Shown here: positions 17,890 through 25,812 of the stretch, in pieces | How the letters are laid out: every line of letters begins with the position of its first letter | Numbering within the stretch: position 1 is the stretch's first letter | Source of the DNA: Chitinophagaceae bacterium | GTDB lineage: Bacteria > Bacteroidota > Bacteroidia > Chitinophagales > Chitinophagaceae | Length of the DNA: 55,355 nt | NCBI GenBank assembly: GCA_947458275.1 | Contig: CANGYR010000016.1 | Span: 1-55,355, forward strand | Direction: 5' to 3' | Notes under the pieces: model-generated | What the model saw: only the letters and a program-made list of their open reading frames with translations | Told to the model about the DNA's origin: nothing | The model's database searches: none | Position numbers and translations under genes: made by a program

Positions 17890-18513
17890 TTATTTTAGCG
17901 CCAGTTTCAATTCAAGGACTTTAGCCATATCCTTGATACCCGGTGCAGTTTCGAGTTTGCTGTTGGCATCCACACCCAAAAAATCGGGATGTTTGAATGA
18001 TTTTATTTTGGCAATATCATCCGTACCAATACCTCCGCTTAAGAAAAATGGTTTTTCAATTTTTGCTTTAGACAAAACTGCCCAGTCGAACTGCACTCCA
18101 TTTCCGCCGGCGCTTTTTCCGGCAGTATCAAATAAATAATAATCGCATACAGCATCATACGGAGCGACGAGTTGATCGATATTTTTTTCGCTACCAGTCA
18201 GGCTGAAGGCCTTGATGACTTCCACTTCGGAGGAGAGGTCTTCACACATCTCCGGCGATTCTGTTCCGTGCAATTGCACCACATCCAGACCGTAATCGTC
18301 TATGGCATCGAGTACGTCTATCATTTCGGGATTGACAAATACACCAACTTTTTTAAACTCGAAATCAGCTTTCTGAATGTCGCTTTTTTTCAGTTTATCT
18401 CCGATATATCTCGGCGATGATGGTTCAAAAATTAATCCTGCAAAGTTTATATTCAAAGCATCGAGTTGTTGCAGTTGTTTAATGTCGGTGATACCGCAGA
18501 TTTTTATGTTCAT
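17890..18513 (-). CDS. trpF: Phosphoribosylanthranilate isomerase
   Basis: A 207-residue TIM barrel. KICGIT holds the catalytic Cys6, DVVQLHG is the conserved strand, and Asp129 in LFDTAGKSAGG is the catalytic acid. It converts PRA to CdRP. It is a separate gene here, not fused to trpC. About 134 bases separate it from trpC; that gap holds only short degenerate repeats of the type GGTTTAAGGGTTTAATGG. Confidence 0.97.
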   Translation of the reverse strand: MNIKICGITDIKQLQQLDALNINFAGLIFEPSSPRYIGDKLKKSDIQKADFEFKKVGVFVNPEMIDVLDAIDDYGLDVVQLHGTESPEMCEDLSSEVEVIKAFSLTGSEKNIDQLVAPYDAVCDYYLFDTAGKSAGGNGVQFDWAVLSKAKIEKPFFLSGGIGTDDIAKIKSFKHPDFLGVDANSKLETAPGIKDMAKVLELKLALK

Positions 18514-18647
18514 CTTATGGTTTAAAGGTTTAAGGGTTTAATGGCCTAAAGGTTGTATAACAACTTTCTTATTTCTTATTCATTGCTACAGTCGTATTGC
18601 CCCTAGGGGACAAGTTATTAATTGATATTTTTTGTTAGAATCATTTT

Positions 18648-19445
18648 CTAATCTTCAAATTTCCAAATTTCCAAATCATTCACAAACTCTTCAAACGCCT
18701 TCCCCGGATTTTCATTGCTCATGAATTTTTCGCCGATTAAAAAACCACTGAAGCCGGCTTGTTTTAATGTTTGAATTGTATTAACATCACTGATACCGCT
18801 TTCAGCAATGGCCAGTTTATCTTTAGGCAACAAAGAGTACAATCTCAGTGAGTTTTCAATACTGACCTCAAAATTTTTAAGATTACGATTGTTTACACCA
18901 ACCATATCGATTGCATCACAAACATGCCCTACTTCTTCCTCATTGTGGACCTCTAACAACACTTCCAGTCCGAGTTGCTTTGCAATATTTGCCAAGCCTT
19001 TGACTTCTTCAACTGACAGACATGCTGCAATTAACAATACCACTGACGCACCAAATGCTTTTGCTTCCAATAGTTGATATTCATCTACCACAAAGTCTTT
19101 TCTTAATAAAGCAATCGAGTTAATAGTAGCAGCCTGTAGATCGCTGATGTTGCCACCAAAAAATTTCTGATCGGTCAAAACAGAGATACCGCTTGCTCCA
19201 AATCGTGTATACGCTTCCGTTACTTCTTCTACCGTACTGTGATCATTGATAATCCCCTTGCTGGGAGATTGTCTTTTATACTCAGCTATAATGCCTGTCT
19301 TTTTCGGATCCAGCAGAGAGGCCGTCATAGATGGACGTTGCTGATTAAACAAAGACGCTTTCACCAGTTCCGATACGGGAAATATTTCCTTTCTGCGGGC
19401 GACTTCCACTTTTTTATGAGCAATAATTTCCTGTAAAATATCCAT
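18648..19445 (-). CDS. trpC: Indole-3-glycerol phosphate synthase
   Basis: A 265-residue TIM barrel that makes indole-3-glycerol phosphate from CdRP. Conserved segments are EYKRQSPSKG, LLRKDFVVDEYQ, VGVNNRNL and AESGI. Its start overlaps the trpD stop by one base. The final residues, DLEIWKFED, are unusual: the last 30 bases contain GGAAATTTGGAAATTTG, which also occurs exactly in the intergenic repeat at 10825-10841. The tail therefore seems to derive from a repeat that entered the 3' end of the gene. The catalytic core is unaffected. Confidence 0.97.
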   Translation of the reverse strand: MDILQEIIAHKKVEVARRKEIFPVSELVKASLFNQQRPSMTASLLDPKKTGIIAEYKRQSPSKGIINDHSTVEEVTEAYTRFGASGISVLTDQKFFGGNISDLQAATINSIALLRKDFVVDEYQLLEAKAFGASVVLLIAACLSVEEVKGLANIAKQLGLEVLLEVHNEEEVGHVCDAIDMVGVNNRNLKNFEVSIENSLRLYSLLPKDKLAIAESGISDVNTIQTLKQAGFSGFLIGEKFMSNENPGKAFEEFVNDLEIWKFED

Positions 19446-20440
19446 TATTGTAAACTGATTAATTTATGTAATGACTGTAATGCTTTTCCACCAACGAGAC
19501 TTTCCTTTGCGGCAGCATAGGCAGTGCTGTAATCGACATAGGCTCCTGTTGCCATCAACGCCACTGCTGCATTTGCCTGTACTACTGCATTTTGTGCAGG
19601 GGTGCCATTGCCGCTGATAATATCCTGAAATATTTTAGCGGCATCTTCCACAGAATTCCCTCCGGATATTTCATGAGGATGTACAACCATTCCTCCCAAT
19701 TCTTCCGGACTTAAAATGCTTTCGCCTGAATTGGTAACGAGCTTTGTCTCTCCTGTTAATGAGATTTCATCATATCCGTCTAGACCGTGAACGATCGTAT
19801 ATGCATCGTTTGTTTTTTGCAATACATAGTTGTACATTCTTGCCATCTCCAGATTGTACACACCCAATATTCTGTACGCAGGATTGGCGGGATTGACAAT
19901 AGGTCCTAACATATTGAAAAAAGTAATGACACGCAGATTTCTTCTGATTGGTCCCACATGCTTCAGTGCCAGATGAAAAAACGGCGCATGTAAAAAACAG
20001 ATATTGGCGGCATCCAGTTCTTTCTTTAACGTATCCGAATCATTTTTAAACGTGTACCCTAATTGTTCCATCACATTACTGGCGCCGCTTACAGAAGAAG
20101 CGCCGTAATTACCGTGCTTGGTAACCTTGTGACCTGCCCCGGCTACAATAAAACATGCAAGCGTGGATATATTAAAAGTATTTTTACCATCGCCTCCGGT
20201 ACCAACAATGTCCATAGTAGGAATTCCGTCAAAATCAATTTTAACAGCCAATTCCAGCAATGCCTCTCTGAATCCTTCTAATTCCTGAATGGTAATTCTT
20301 CGCATAAGGAATACCGTTATGAAAGATGCTATCTCGTGTTCATTATACACCCCGCTTCCTATTTGCAACAAAACTTCTTTCGCCTCCTGAGCGGAAAGCG
20401 TTTTGTGTTCAAATAGATTTAATAATATTTTTTTCATCAT
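19445..20440 (-). CDS. trpD: Anthranilate phosphoribosyltransferase
   Basis: A 331-residue enzyme that joins anthranilate to PRPP. The PRPP-binding motif GTGGDGKNTFNIST and the KHGNYGASSVSGASN segment are intact. The gene begins with two adjacent ATG codons (20440 and 20437). It lies 133 bases after trpG, a longer gap than elsewhere in the operon and filled with palindromic repeats. Confidence 0.97.
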   Translation of the reverse strand: MMKKILLNLFEHKTLSAQEAKEVLLQIGSGVYNEHEIASFITVFLMRRITIQELEGFREALLELAVKIDFDGIPTMDIVGTGGDGKNTFNISTLACFIVAGAGHKVTKHGNYGASSVSGASNVMEQLGYTFKNDSDTLKKELDAANICFLHAPFFHLALKHVGPIRRNLRVITFFNMLGPIVNPANPAYRILGVYNLEMARMYNYVLQKTNDAYTIVHGLDGYDEISLTGETKLVTNSGESILSPEELGGMVVHPHEISGGNSVEDAAKIFQDIISGNGTPAQNAVVQANAAVALMATGAYVDYSTAYAAAKESLVGGKALQSLHKLISLQ

Positions 20441-20460
20441 TGATTCGAATTATTTAATCC

Positions 20461-20537
20461 ATTCCCATGGTTAAAACCCATTCATACCCCGGGTTAAAAC
20501 CCATTCACACCCATGGTTAAAACCATGGGCTATTCAT
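20461..20537. repeat. Triple CCATGGTTAAAACCC repeat inside the trp operon
   Basis: Three units of about 25 bases (CCCATGGTTAAAACCCATTC, then a CCCGGG variant, then CCATGGTTAAAACCATGGG). The last contains a CCATGG...CCATGG inverted pair. A related unit occurs at 52631-52655. It lies between trpG and trpD. Confidence 0.7.
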
Positions 20538-20549
20538 ACCGTTTCGCCG

Positions 20550-20571
20550 TTGTTGGTGTTATCACCAACAA
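20550..20571. repeat. Dispersed palindrome family, copy 7
   Basis: TTGTTGGTGTTATCACCAACAA, a perfect stem, directly after the trpG stop codon and within the trp transcript. It would form a hairpin in the trpG-trpD spacer RNA. Confidence 0.85.
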
Positions 20572-20573
20572 CA

Positions 20574-21161
20574 TTATTTTTTCAACCAATTTCGTATAAT
20601 CCTCTCTCCCTCCGGCGTCAACACACTCTCCGGATGAAACTGCACCCCCTGAATATCATAGGTTTTATGTTGCAGCGCCATGATATAATTATTTTCGTCT
20701 ACCGCCGTCACCTCGAGCTCAGCAGGAAATCCATTACTATCAACCACCCAGCTGTGATAGCGGCCAACGCTCACAACAGCAGGCAGCTCATCAAACAAAT
20801 ATGACTTCGGCTTTGATGTAGAATCATCCTGTAATACATTGATATCCGTAGCAATACCGTGATACACTTTAGAAAGATTGACAAGCTCACCGCCAAAAGC
20901 CTGTCCGATGGCCTGATGACCCAGGCAGACGCCTAGTATGGACTTTTCTTTGGCATATTGTTTTATCAAAGGCAACAATAATCCTGCTTCTTCCGGAATA
21001 CCGGGTCCTGGAGATAAAATGATTTTATCGTATCCTTTTACTTGTTCCAGTTCAATCTGATCATTACGAAACACATCTATTTTTTCTCCGGTCACTTTTT
21101 CAACCAGGTGCACCAGATTGTACGTAAAGGAATCGTAATTATCTAAAACCAATATTTTCAT
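20574..21161 (-). CDS. trpG: Anthranilate synthase component II (glutamine amidotransferase)
   Basis: A 195-residue class I glutamine amidotransferase. The nucleophile Cys79 lies in LGVCLGHQAIG, and His176 and Glu178 in QFHPES complete the triad. It supplies ammonia to TrpE and may also serve the folate pathway (pabA role). It starts 18 bases after trpE. Confidence 0.96.
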   Translation of the reverse strand: MKILVLDNYDSFTYNLVHLVEKVTGEKIDVFRNDQIELEQVKGYDKIILSPGPGIPEEAGLLLPLIKQYAKEKSILGVCLGHQAIGQAFGGELVNLSKVYHGIATDINVLQDDSTSKPKSYLFDELPAVVSVGRYHSWVVDSNGFPAELEVTAVDENNYIMALQHKTYDIQGVQFHPESVLTPEGERIIRNWLKK

Positions 21162-21179
21162 ACACTACAATTAAAAAAT

Positions 21180-22595
21180 CTAGATGATACTTTCAGCCAT
21201 TTGGATTGCTTTTTTCAAAGCGCCCAGTTTATTGTTCACTTCCTGCAACTCACTTTGCGGATTGCTTGCCGCCACTACACCGGCGCCGGCCTGATAAAAC
21301 AAAGTATTGTGTTTGCTTAAAAAAGTGCGAATCATGATAGCCTGATTGAAACTGCCATCGAAGCCGACAAATCCGATGCAACCTCCGTAGTAGCCGCGTT
21401 GGGTATTTTCGTACTGATCAATCAGACTCATCGCTTTAATTTTAGGAGCGCCACTCAGTGTGCCTGCTGGAAATGTTTTGGATAAAAGTAAAAAAGGATT
21501 GGTATTTACAGGCACATCTCCCGTTACCTCACTCACCAGATGAATCACATGACTGTAATAATGAACTTCCTTGTACTTGTTTACCTTCACTTCTGTACAT
21601 GCTCTGCTTAAATCATTACGCGCCAAATCCACCAGCATCACATGTTCAGCATTTTCTTTGGGATCTTCCTGTAATTTCAGCGTCTCCGCCCTGTCAACTA
21701 CATCATCTCCGGTTCGTCTATACGTTCCCGCTATAGGATGCACAATAGCTTTGCCTTCTTTTATGATTAACTGACTTTCCGGCGAAGAACCCATCAATTG
21801 ATAATCTCCATAATCAAAATAAAACAGATATGGTGAAGGGTTCACATTGCGAAGCGCTCTGTAAACATTGAATTCATCTCCCATAAATTGCTGCTCAAAT
21901 CTTCTGCTCAATACTATCTGGAATACATCTCCTCTCATGCAGCTTTTAATTCCCTGCTCCACCATAGCAACATACTGCTCATTGGTTAAATTACTTGTCT
22001 CGTTGCCTTTCAGTGAAAAAGGATAAACAGGAATGTCTTTACTTTTTATCAGACTTTCAATCAAAGTGGCTTCGCTAGAAAGACCGTCAATTTTATTTTC
22101 CAGCAAAAACAACTCATCTTTAAAATGATTGATGGCAATTACATACTGGTACAAGCGATACCTCATCAAGGGTATGTAATTATTGGCTGCCGTGTCTGTT
22201 TGCAGTTTCACGGAATCAAAAAACTGGACCGCGTCATAGGTTGAGTAGCCATACAATCCCTGTGCCAGTTTTTCCTCCTTACCTGATTCGGACACTTCAA
22301 AATTTTGCATGAAACTCCACAACAACTCCGTCACATTTTTAGCATTTTCAATAGCAACTTTTTCCGCTTTTTGATTGGGCAGTTTGAATTCAGCTGATTG
22401 AGGAGAACTGATTTCCACTCCGGCAATGGCATTGATACATATAAAGGAATAACAATTCTCAAAAGCATGGTTATCGGTACTCTCCAGTAGAATGGTATCC
22501 CGGAACTTATCTCTCAATCTCAAATAAATACCGACCGGCGTAAATATATCCGCCAGCATTTTTTTTGAAACGGTATGAATGTTGATCTTTTGCAT
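21180..22595 (-). CDS. trpE: Anthranilate synthase component I
   Basis: A chorismate-using enzyme of 471 residues from ATG at 22595 (a TTG five codons upstream is in frame but lies against the attenuator hairpin). The N-terminal LLEST motif of the tryptophan feedback site is present, as are the catalytic segments GSSPES, IAGTYRRTG, HVMLVDLARND, FPAGTLSGAPKIKAM and GYYGGCIG. First gene of trpEGDCFBA. Expression is probably controlled by the attenuator just upstream. Confidence 0.96.
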   Translation of the reverse strand: MQKINIHTVSKKMLADIFTPVGIYLRLRDKFRDTILLESTDNHAFENCYSFICINAIAGVEISSPQSAEFKLPNQKAEKVAIENAKNVTELLWSFMQNFEVSESGKEEKLAQGLYGYSTYDAVQFFDSVKLQTDTAANNYIPLMRYRLYQYVIAINHFKDELFLLENKIDGLSSEATLIESLIKSKDIPVYPFSLKGNETSNLTNEQYVAMVEQGIKSCMRGDVFQIVLSRRFEQQFMGDEFNVYRALRNVNPSPYLFYFDYGDYQLMGSSPESQLIIKEGKAIVHPIAGTYRRTGDDVVDRAETLKLQEDPKENAEHVMLVDLARNDLSRACTEVKVNKYKEVHYYSHVIHLVSEVTGDVPVNTNPFLLLSKTFPAGTLSGAPKIKAMSLIDQYENTQRGYYGGCIGFVGFDGSFNQAIMIRTFLSKHNTLFYQAGAGVVAASNPQSELQEVNNKLGALKKAIQMAESII

Positions 22596-22616
22596 AATTG
22601 AATTGGCCAATCTAAA

Positions 22617-22655
22617 ATAAAAAACCCCGAGGTTTTATTTCGGGGCCTTTTTGTA
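22617..22655 (-). terminator. trp attenuator terminator hairpin
   Basis: On the minus strand CCCCGA (22645-22640) pairs with TCGGGG (22630-22625). Two G-U pairs and A/T pairs outside extend the stem, and a run of six T follows. It lies about 25 bases before the trpE start, so a transcript reading through the leader would stop here unless the hairpin is prevented. The sequence also reads as a terminator in the opposite direction. Confidence 0.8.
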
Positions 22656-22691
22656 TTAATTTAAACAAGTAGAAGAATAATACTATACCCC
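22642..22691 (-). promoter_or_regulatory. Putative trp antiterminator pairing
   Basis: On the minus strand GGGG (22691-22688) can pair with the terminator's CCCC (22645-22642), and GTATTA (22683-22678) with TAATAC (22658-22653). This excludes the terminator. The GGGG arm is also part of GGTATA (22689-22684), which can pair with TATACC (22706-22701) beside the Trp codons. The geometry is that of regions 1-4 of a classical attenuator. Confidence 0.5.
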
Positions 22692-22742
22692 ATGTAGTAA
22701 GGTATACCAAATCCACTGTTTATTGTTGTTTTGTTTAATCAC
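22683..22742 (-). CDS. Putative trp leader peptide (19 aa)
   Basis: A short frame from GTG (22742) to TAG (22685-22683) encodes a 19-residue peptide with the segment QWIWYT, that is, two Trp codons (22715-22713 and 22709-22707) one codon apart. The stop falls inside the arm that can pair with either the Trp-codon region or the terminator. No ATG or Shine-Dalgarno is seen, so the exact start is uncertain; the frame is open further upstream. Confidence 0.5.
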   Translation of the reverse strand: MIKQNNNKQWIWYTLLHGV

Positions 22743-22799
22743 ATCACGAATTTGCGATGATTTTTTGTGGAAAACAAATAATTGAGCAGATTTTTTTAT

Positions 22800-22889
22800 A
22801 CCACCGGTTGCACCGGTGGTAATTAGTATTGAAGTCCTTCGGACTTATGGACCATTTGCCAGGTATGGACATTGAAGTCCTTCGGACTT
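22800..22889. repeat. REP-like hairpin block upstream of trp leader
   Basis: Contains ACCACCGGTTGCACCGGTGG (22800-22819, a near-perfect palindrome) and two copies of AAGTCCTTCGGACTT (22832-22846 and 22875-22889). The first 50 bases are almost identical to the block at 23509, in the same orientation. Confidence 0.8.
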
Positions 22890-22959
22890 TATCGTTATTG
22901 ACATTAAAAAGTACCTGAACTTTCGATTTTTTGAAGAAGCTTGGTCATAGTGATTGGAC

Positions 22960-23045
22960 AATCCCGAAGGGATTAAATATCAATAGCCCCGGAAATTTCC
23001 GGGGCTATTGATGCAATTAATTTATTCAACCACGAAGTGGTTGAA
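22960..23045. repeat. Hairpin cluster at the 3' side of the transposase gene
   Basis: Three palindromes: AATCCC-GAA-GGGATT (22960-22974); a perfect 30-base inverted repeat with 15-base arms (22981-23010, arm CAATAGCCCCGGAAA); and TTCAACCAC-GAA-GTGGTTGAA (23025-23045), ending three bases before the transposase stop codon. The second could terminate transcription; the others resemble REP elements. Confidence 0.75.
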
Positions 23046-23048
23046 TGT

Positions 23049-23495
23049 CTACAAAAAGTATTTCTCATCATATTCAACTCTGTGTTCCTTCAACAATTCT
23101 TTATTTTCTTTTTGGGAGGTTTTTTTTCTGTGATGCTCCTCCTGGTTTTTTACATAATTAATCAGTCTTACTTTTTCTTTTATAGTATAAGTAAAAGCGG
23201 AATATCCTTCCTGCCAAGCTCTAAAGTATTTAAATAAATTTCGCTCTTTGATATACAATGAGCTTGAAACCTTAATATCTTTTACCAATGATGCCAACGA
23301 AACAGAGGGATGCAGATGGGTAACGATATGTATGTGGTCTTCAACTCCATTTATTATATATAGATTACATTTCTTATTTTTTATTATTCCCCCAATATAT
23401 TTGAACAACTCTTCTCTGTTATCCTTTGTGAGTGTACGTTCTCTGTATTTTGTACTAAATACTATTTGATAGATTATTTGTGTGTATGTGCTCAT
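23049..23495 (-). CDS. REP-associated / IS200-like Y1 transposase
   Basis: A 148-residue HUH-type single-strand DNA transposase. The metal-binding HUH motif is His-Ile-His in EDHIHIVTHLHP. The catalytic tyrosine is probably in INYVKNQEEHH, with a conserved GYSAFTY segment before it. Length fits the RAYT/IS200 group. The gene sits between two nearly identical blocks of REP-like hairpins in direct orientation about 709 bases apart, which suggests a domesticated REP-mobilising enzyme rather than an ordinary insertion sequence. No target-site duplication is apparent. The ORF is intact. Confidence 0.9.
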   Translation of the reverse strand: MSTYTQIIYQIVFSTKYRERTLTKDNREELFKYIGGIIKNKKCNLYIINGVEDHIHIVTHLHPSVSLASLVKDIKVSSSLYIKERNLFKYFRAWQEGYSAFTYTIKEKVRLINYVKNQEEHHRKKTSQKENKELLKEHRVEYDEKYFL

Positions 23496-23508
23496 TTTGT
23501 TTTTTTAT

Positions 23509-23628
23509 TCCACCGGTTGCACCAGTGGTAATGAATATTGAAGTCCTTCGGACTTGATTAATATACACGTTAAAGCCCTTCGGGCTTGATTGATCTCTTG
23601 CACGCCATAAACATTAAAGCCCTTCGGG
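23509..23628. repeat. REP-like hairpin block, second copy
   Basis: Contains CCACCGGTTGCACCAGTGG (23510-23528), AAGTCCTTCGGACTT (23541-23555), AAGCCCTTCGGGCTT (23573-23587) and an imperfect AAGCCCTTCGGGATT (23617-23631). The first part repeats the block at 22800. The remaining bases to 23896 hold no gene; they are AT-rich and presumably contain the promoter of the purine operon, though no clean TAnnTTTG was found (CATTTTTG at 23827-23834 is one mismatch off). Confidence 0.8.
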
Positions 23629-23896
23629 ATTTTTGACTGAGTATTATTTTTGAAAATTAGTCTTTTGTGTTGTTTTGCATGGATTCTGATGACTGAATAA
23701 ATATCAGCCTAGGTTAAATCTTTTTAGACTTGCTGCAATCTGTCAGATAGTTGATTTTTTATGGTTGCTTATTACAAATTTTTTATTTTTTCGTCATTTT
23801 TTTATAAATTCATCAATTCTTAATGCCATTTTTGGGTAACTAGGAAACATATATCATCTATCCAAATAGTTTTTCTTACTAAAGAAGCAGTATTTC

Positions 23897-24373
23897 ATGA
23901 CCGAACAAGAAAAAGAATTCATCACCGAAGCCATCCGCCTCTCTATTGCCAATGTGGAAGAAAGCAAGGGAGGCCCGTTTGGTGCGGTGGTGGTAAAAGA
24001 CGGTAAAATCATTGCCAGGGGCACCAACTGCGTTACGTCTCATAATGATCCTACCGCTCACGCAGAGGTGGTTGCTATCCGAGAGGCCTGCAGGGTGCTG
24101 AATAGTTTTCAGTTGACGGGTTGTGAAATCTATTCCAGTTGTGAACCCTGCCCCATGTGCCTGGCCGCTATTTACTGGGCCAGACCAGACAAGCTCTATT
24201 ATGCCAATAGCAAGGAAGATGCGGCCGCTATTGATTTTGACGATAATTTTATATACGAAGAAATTGCCAAGCCAGTTTCAGAGAGATCTTTGTTTACCAA
24301 ACAGATAAACAGAGATGAAGCCATCGTGGCTTTTGATAAATGGCGTGATAGCAATAATAAAATAGCTTATTGA
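23897..24373 (+). CDS. guaD: Guanine deaminase (CDA-fold)
   Basis: A 158-residue cytidine-deaminase-fold hydrolase. Zinc ligands are His55 in TAHAEVVA, with Glu57 as proton shuttle, and Cys85 and Cys88 in CEPCPMC. The YWARPDKLYYA segment and the length match the GuaD group rather than tRNA adenosine deaminase. It converts guanine to xanthine, the substrate of the dehydrogenase encoded directly downstream. The stop TGA overlaps the next start by one base (TGATG), so translation is coupled. A related nucleoside deaminase activity cannot be excluded, but context favours guanine. Confidence 0.88.
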   Translation: MTEQEKEFITEAIRLSIANVEESKGGPFGAVVVKDGKIIARGTNCVTSHNDPTAHAEVVAIREACRVLNSFQLTGCEIYSSCEPCPMCLAAIYWARPDKLYYANSKEDAAAIDFDDNFIYEEIAKPVSERSLFTKQINRDEAIVAFDKWRDSNNKIAY

Positions 24374-25785
24374 TGATTCACTTTATATTAAATGAACAGG
24401 AAGTCAGAACCAGTCTGCCTGAGGGCATGACCATACTCGATTTTGTTCGGTATCACAAAAGATTGCCCGGAACAAAAACCGGTTGTCGGGAAGGTGACTG
24501 CGGCGCGTGTACCGTATTAATAGGTGATTTTGAAAATGACCAGCTCGTTTATCGTTCCATGACAAGTTGCCTTTTGCCACTCACCAACGTTCAAGGGAAA
24601 CATGTGGTGACAGTGGAAGGAATCAACATGCAACAACTCTCTCCCGTACAACAGGCAATGGTGGATGCAAACGGCTCCCAATGCGGGTTTTGCACAATAG
24701 GCTTCGTGATGAGTCTGACCGGATTTGTGATGCACGAAACGCACAGAGAGTATAACAAAGCCATTGAAAGCATTGACGGAAATATTTGTCGCTGTACAGG
24801 TTATAAATCTATAGAAAGAGCAGCTCAAACTATTTCAACTGCGCTCAACAACAAGCCGAAAGAAAAAACGCTGCAATGGTTAGTGGACAATAGTTTTATA
24901 CCCGGATATTTTCTCGATATAAAAGAAAGGCTTTCAGCACTTCGCCGACAACTGTCTGTAAATATCGGCGATACCAATGGCATGAATATTGGAGGCGCTA
25001 CCGATTTGAACGTCCAGAAACATTCTCTGGTAAAAAAATCTTCTCTGCGCAATCTGTTTGACGATGCTTCTCTAAAAAGCATTACAAAAGAAAACGGCCA
25101 GTGTAAAATTGGTGCCTCTGTTACGGTTACGCATTTCAGTGAGTCGCCTGTCATCAAAGAGATTTTTCCCGCATTGGATACACATGTCAAACTTGTTTCA
25201 TCCACTCCTATTCGGAATATGGCCACGCTGGCAGGTAATATTGTAAATGCCTCTCCCATCGGTGACATGAGTATTTTCTTTCTGGCCTTAGATGCTTCTC
25301 TGGTGCTGAACAATAAAGGAAATATGAGGACTGTAAAGCTGAAGGATTTTTACAAAGGATATAAGACACTGGATAAATCGCCGGAAGAAATCATTGCTCA
25401 GATTGTATTTGAAGTTCCGTCAAAAAACAGTCTATTCAATTTTGAGAAAGTATGCAAACGGACCTATCTTGATATTGCATCTGTCAATTCAGCTATTTCG
25501 ATGACCTTAAACAGCGAAGGGGTCATTCAGGATATCCATCTTTCTGCCGGCGGTGTTGCACCGTTTCCAAAATATCTTAGCGCGACCGTTGATTTTATGA
25601 AAGGTAAAAAGCCGGATGCAAAAACCCTGAAATCTGCGGCAGATATTATGAATAGTGAAATACAGCCGATTAGCGACGCGAGGGGAACGGCAGATTATAA
25701 ACGTCTTTTATTGAGACAATTGTTCTTTGCTCATTTTGCAGGATACAGAAAAGAAATTTTGAAAGAACTATTGACAACAGCATAA
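24373..25785 (+). CDS. xdhA: Xanthine dehydrogenase, FeS/FAD subunit
   Basis: 470 residues from the ATG at 24373. The plant-type [2Fe-2S] cluster uses Cys38, Cys43 and Cys46 (GCREGDCGAC) and Cys66. The second cluster uses Cys104, Cys107, Cys139 and Cys141 (QCGFC and CRCTG). An FAD-binding domain follows from about residue 170 (NIGGATDLN, TPIRNMATLAGNIVNASPIGD) with the CO-dehydrogenase-flavoprotein C-terminal domain after it. It passes electrons from the molybdenum centre of XdhB to NAD. Located in the cytoplasm as an XdhAB complex. Confidence 0.95.
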   Translation: MIHFILNEQEVRTSLPEGMTILDFVRYHKRLPGTKTGCREGDCGACTVLIGDFENDQLVYRSMTSCLLPLTNVQGKHVVTVEGINMQQLSPVQQAMVDANGSQCGFCTIGFVMSLTGFVMHETHREYNKAIESIDGNICRCTGYKSIERAAQTISTALNNKPKEKTLQWLVDNSFIPGYFLDIKERLSALRRQLSVNIGDTNGMNIGGATDLNVQKHSLVKKSSLRNLFDDASLKSITKENGQCKIGASVTVTHFSESPVIKEIFPALDTHVKLVSSTPIRNMATLAGNIVNASPIGDMSIFFLALDASLVLNNKGNMRTVKLKDFYKGYKTLDKSPEEIIAQIVFEVPSKNSLFNFEKVCKRTYLDIASVNSAISMTLNSEGVIQDIHLSAGGVAPFPKYLSATVDFMKGKKPDAKTLKSAADIMNSEIQPISDARGTADYKRLLLRQLFFAHFAGYRKEILKELLTTA

Positions 25786-25812
25786 TAGAATTAGAATTAA
25801 AACACGATCCGA

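Noticed and set aside
22625..22645. Simple intergenic terminator for a plus-strand transcript
   Set aside because: No plus-strand gene ends nearby; position, Trp codons and alternative pairing on the minus strand favour an attenuator, although it could also work in the other direction.
23049..23495. Ordinary IS200/IS605 insertion sequence
   Set aside because: No TnpB, no defined element ends and flanking REP-type blocks in direct orientation; RAYT interpretation fits better, though the groups are related.
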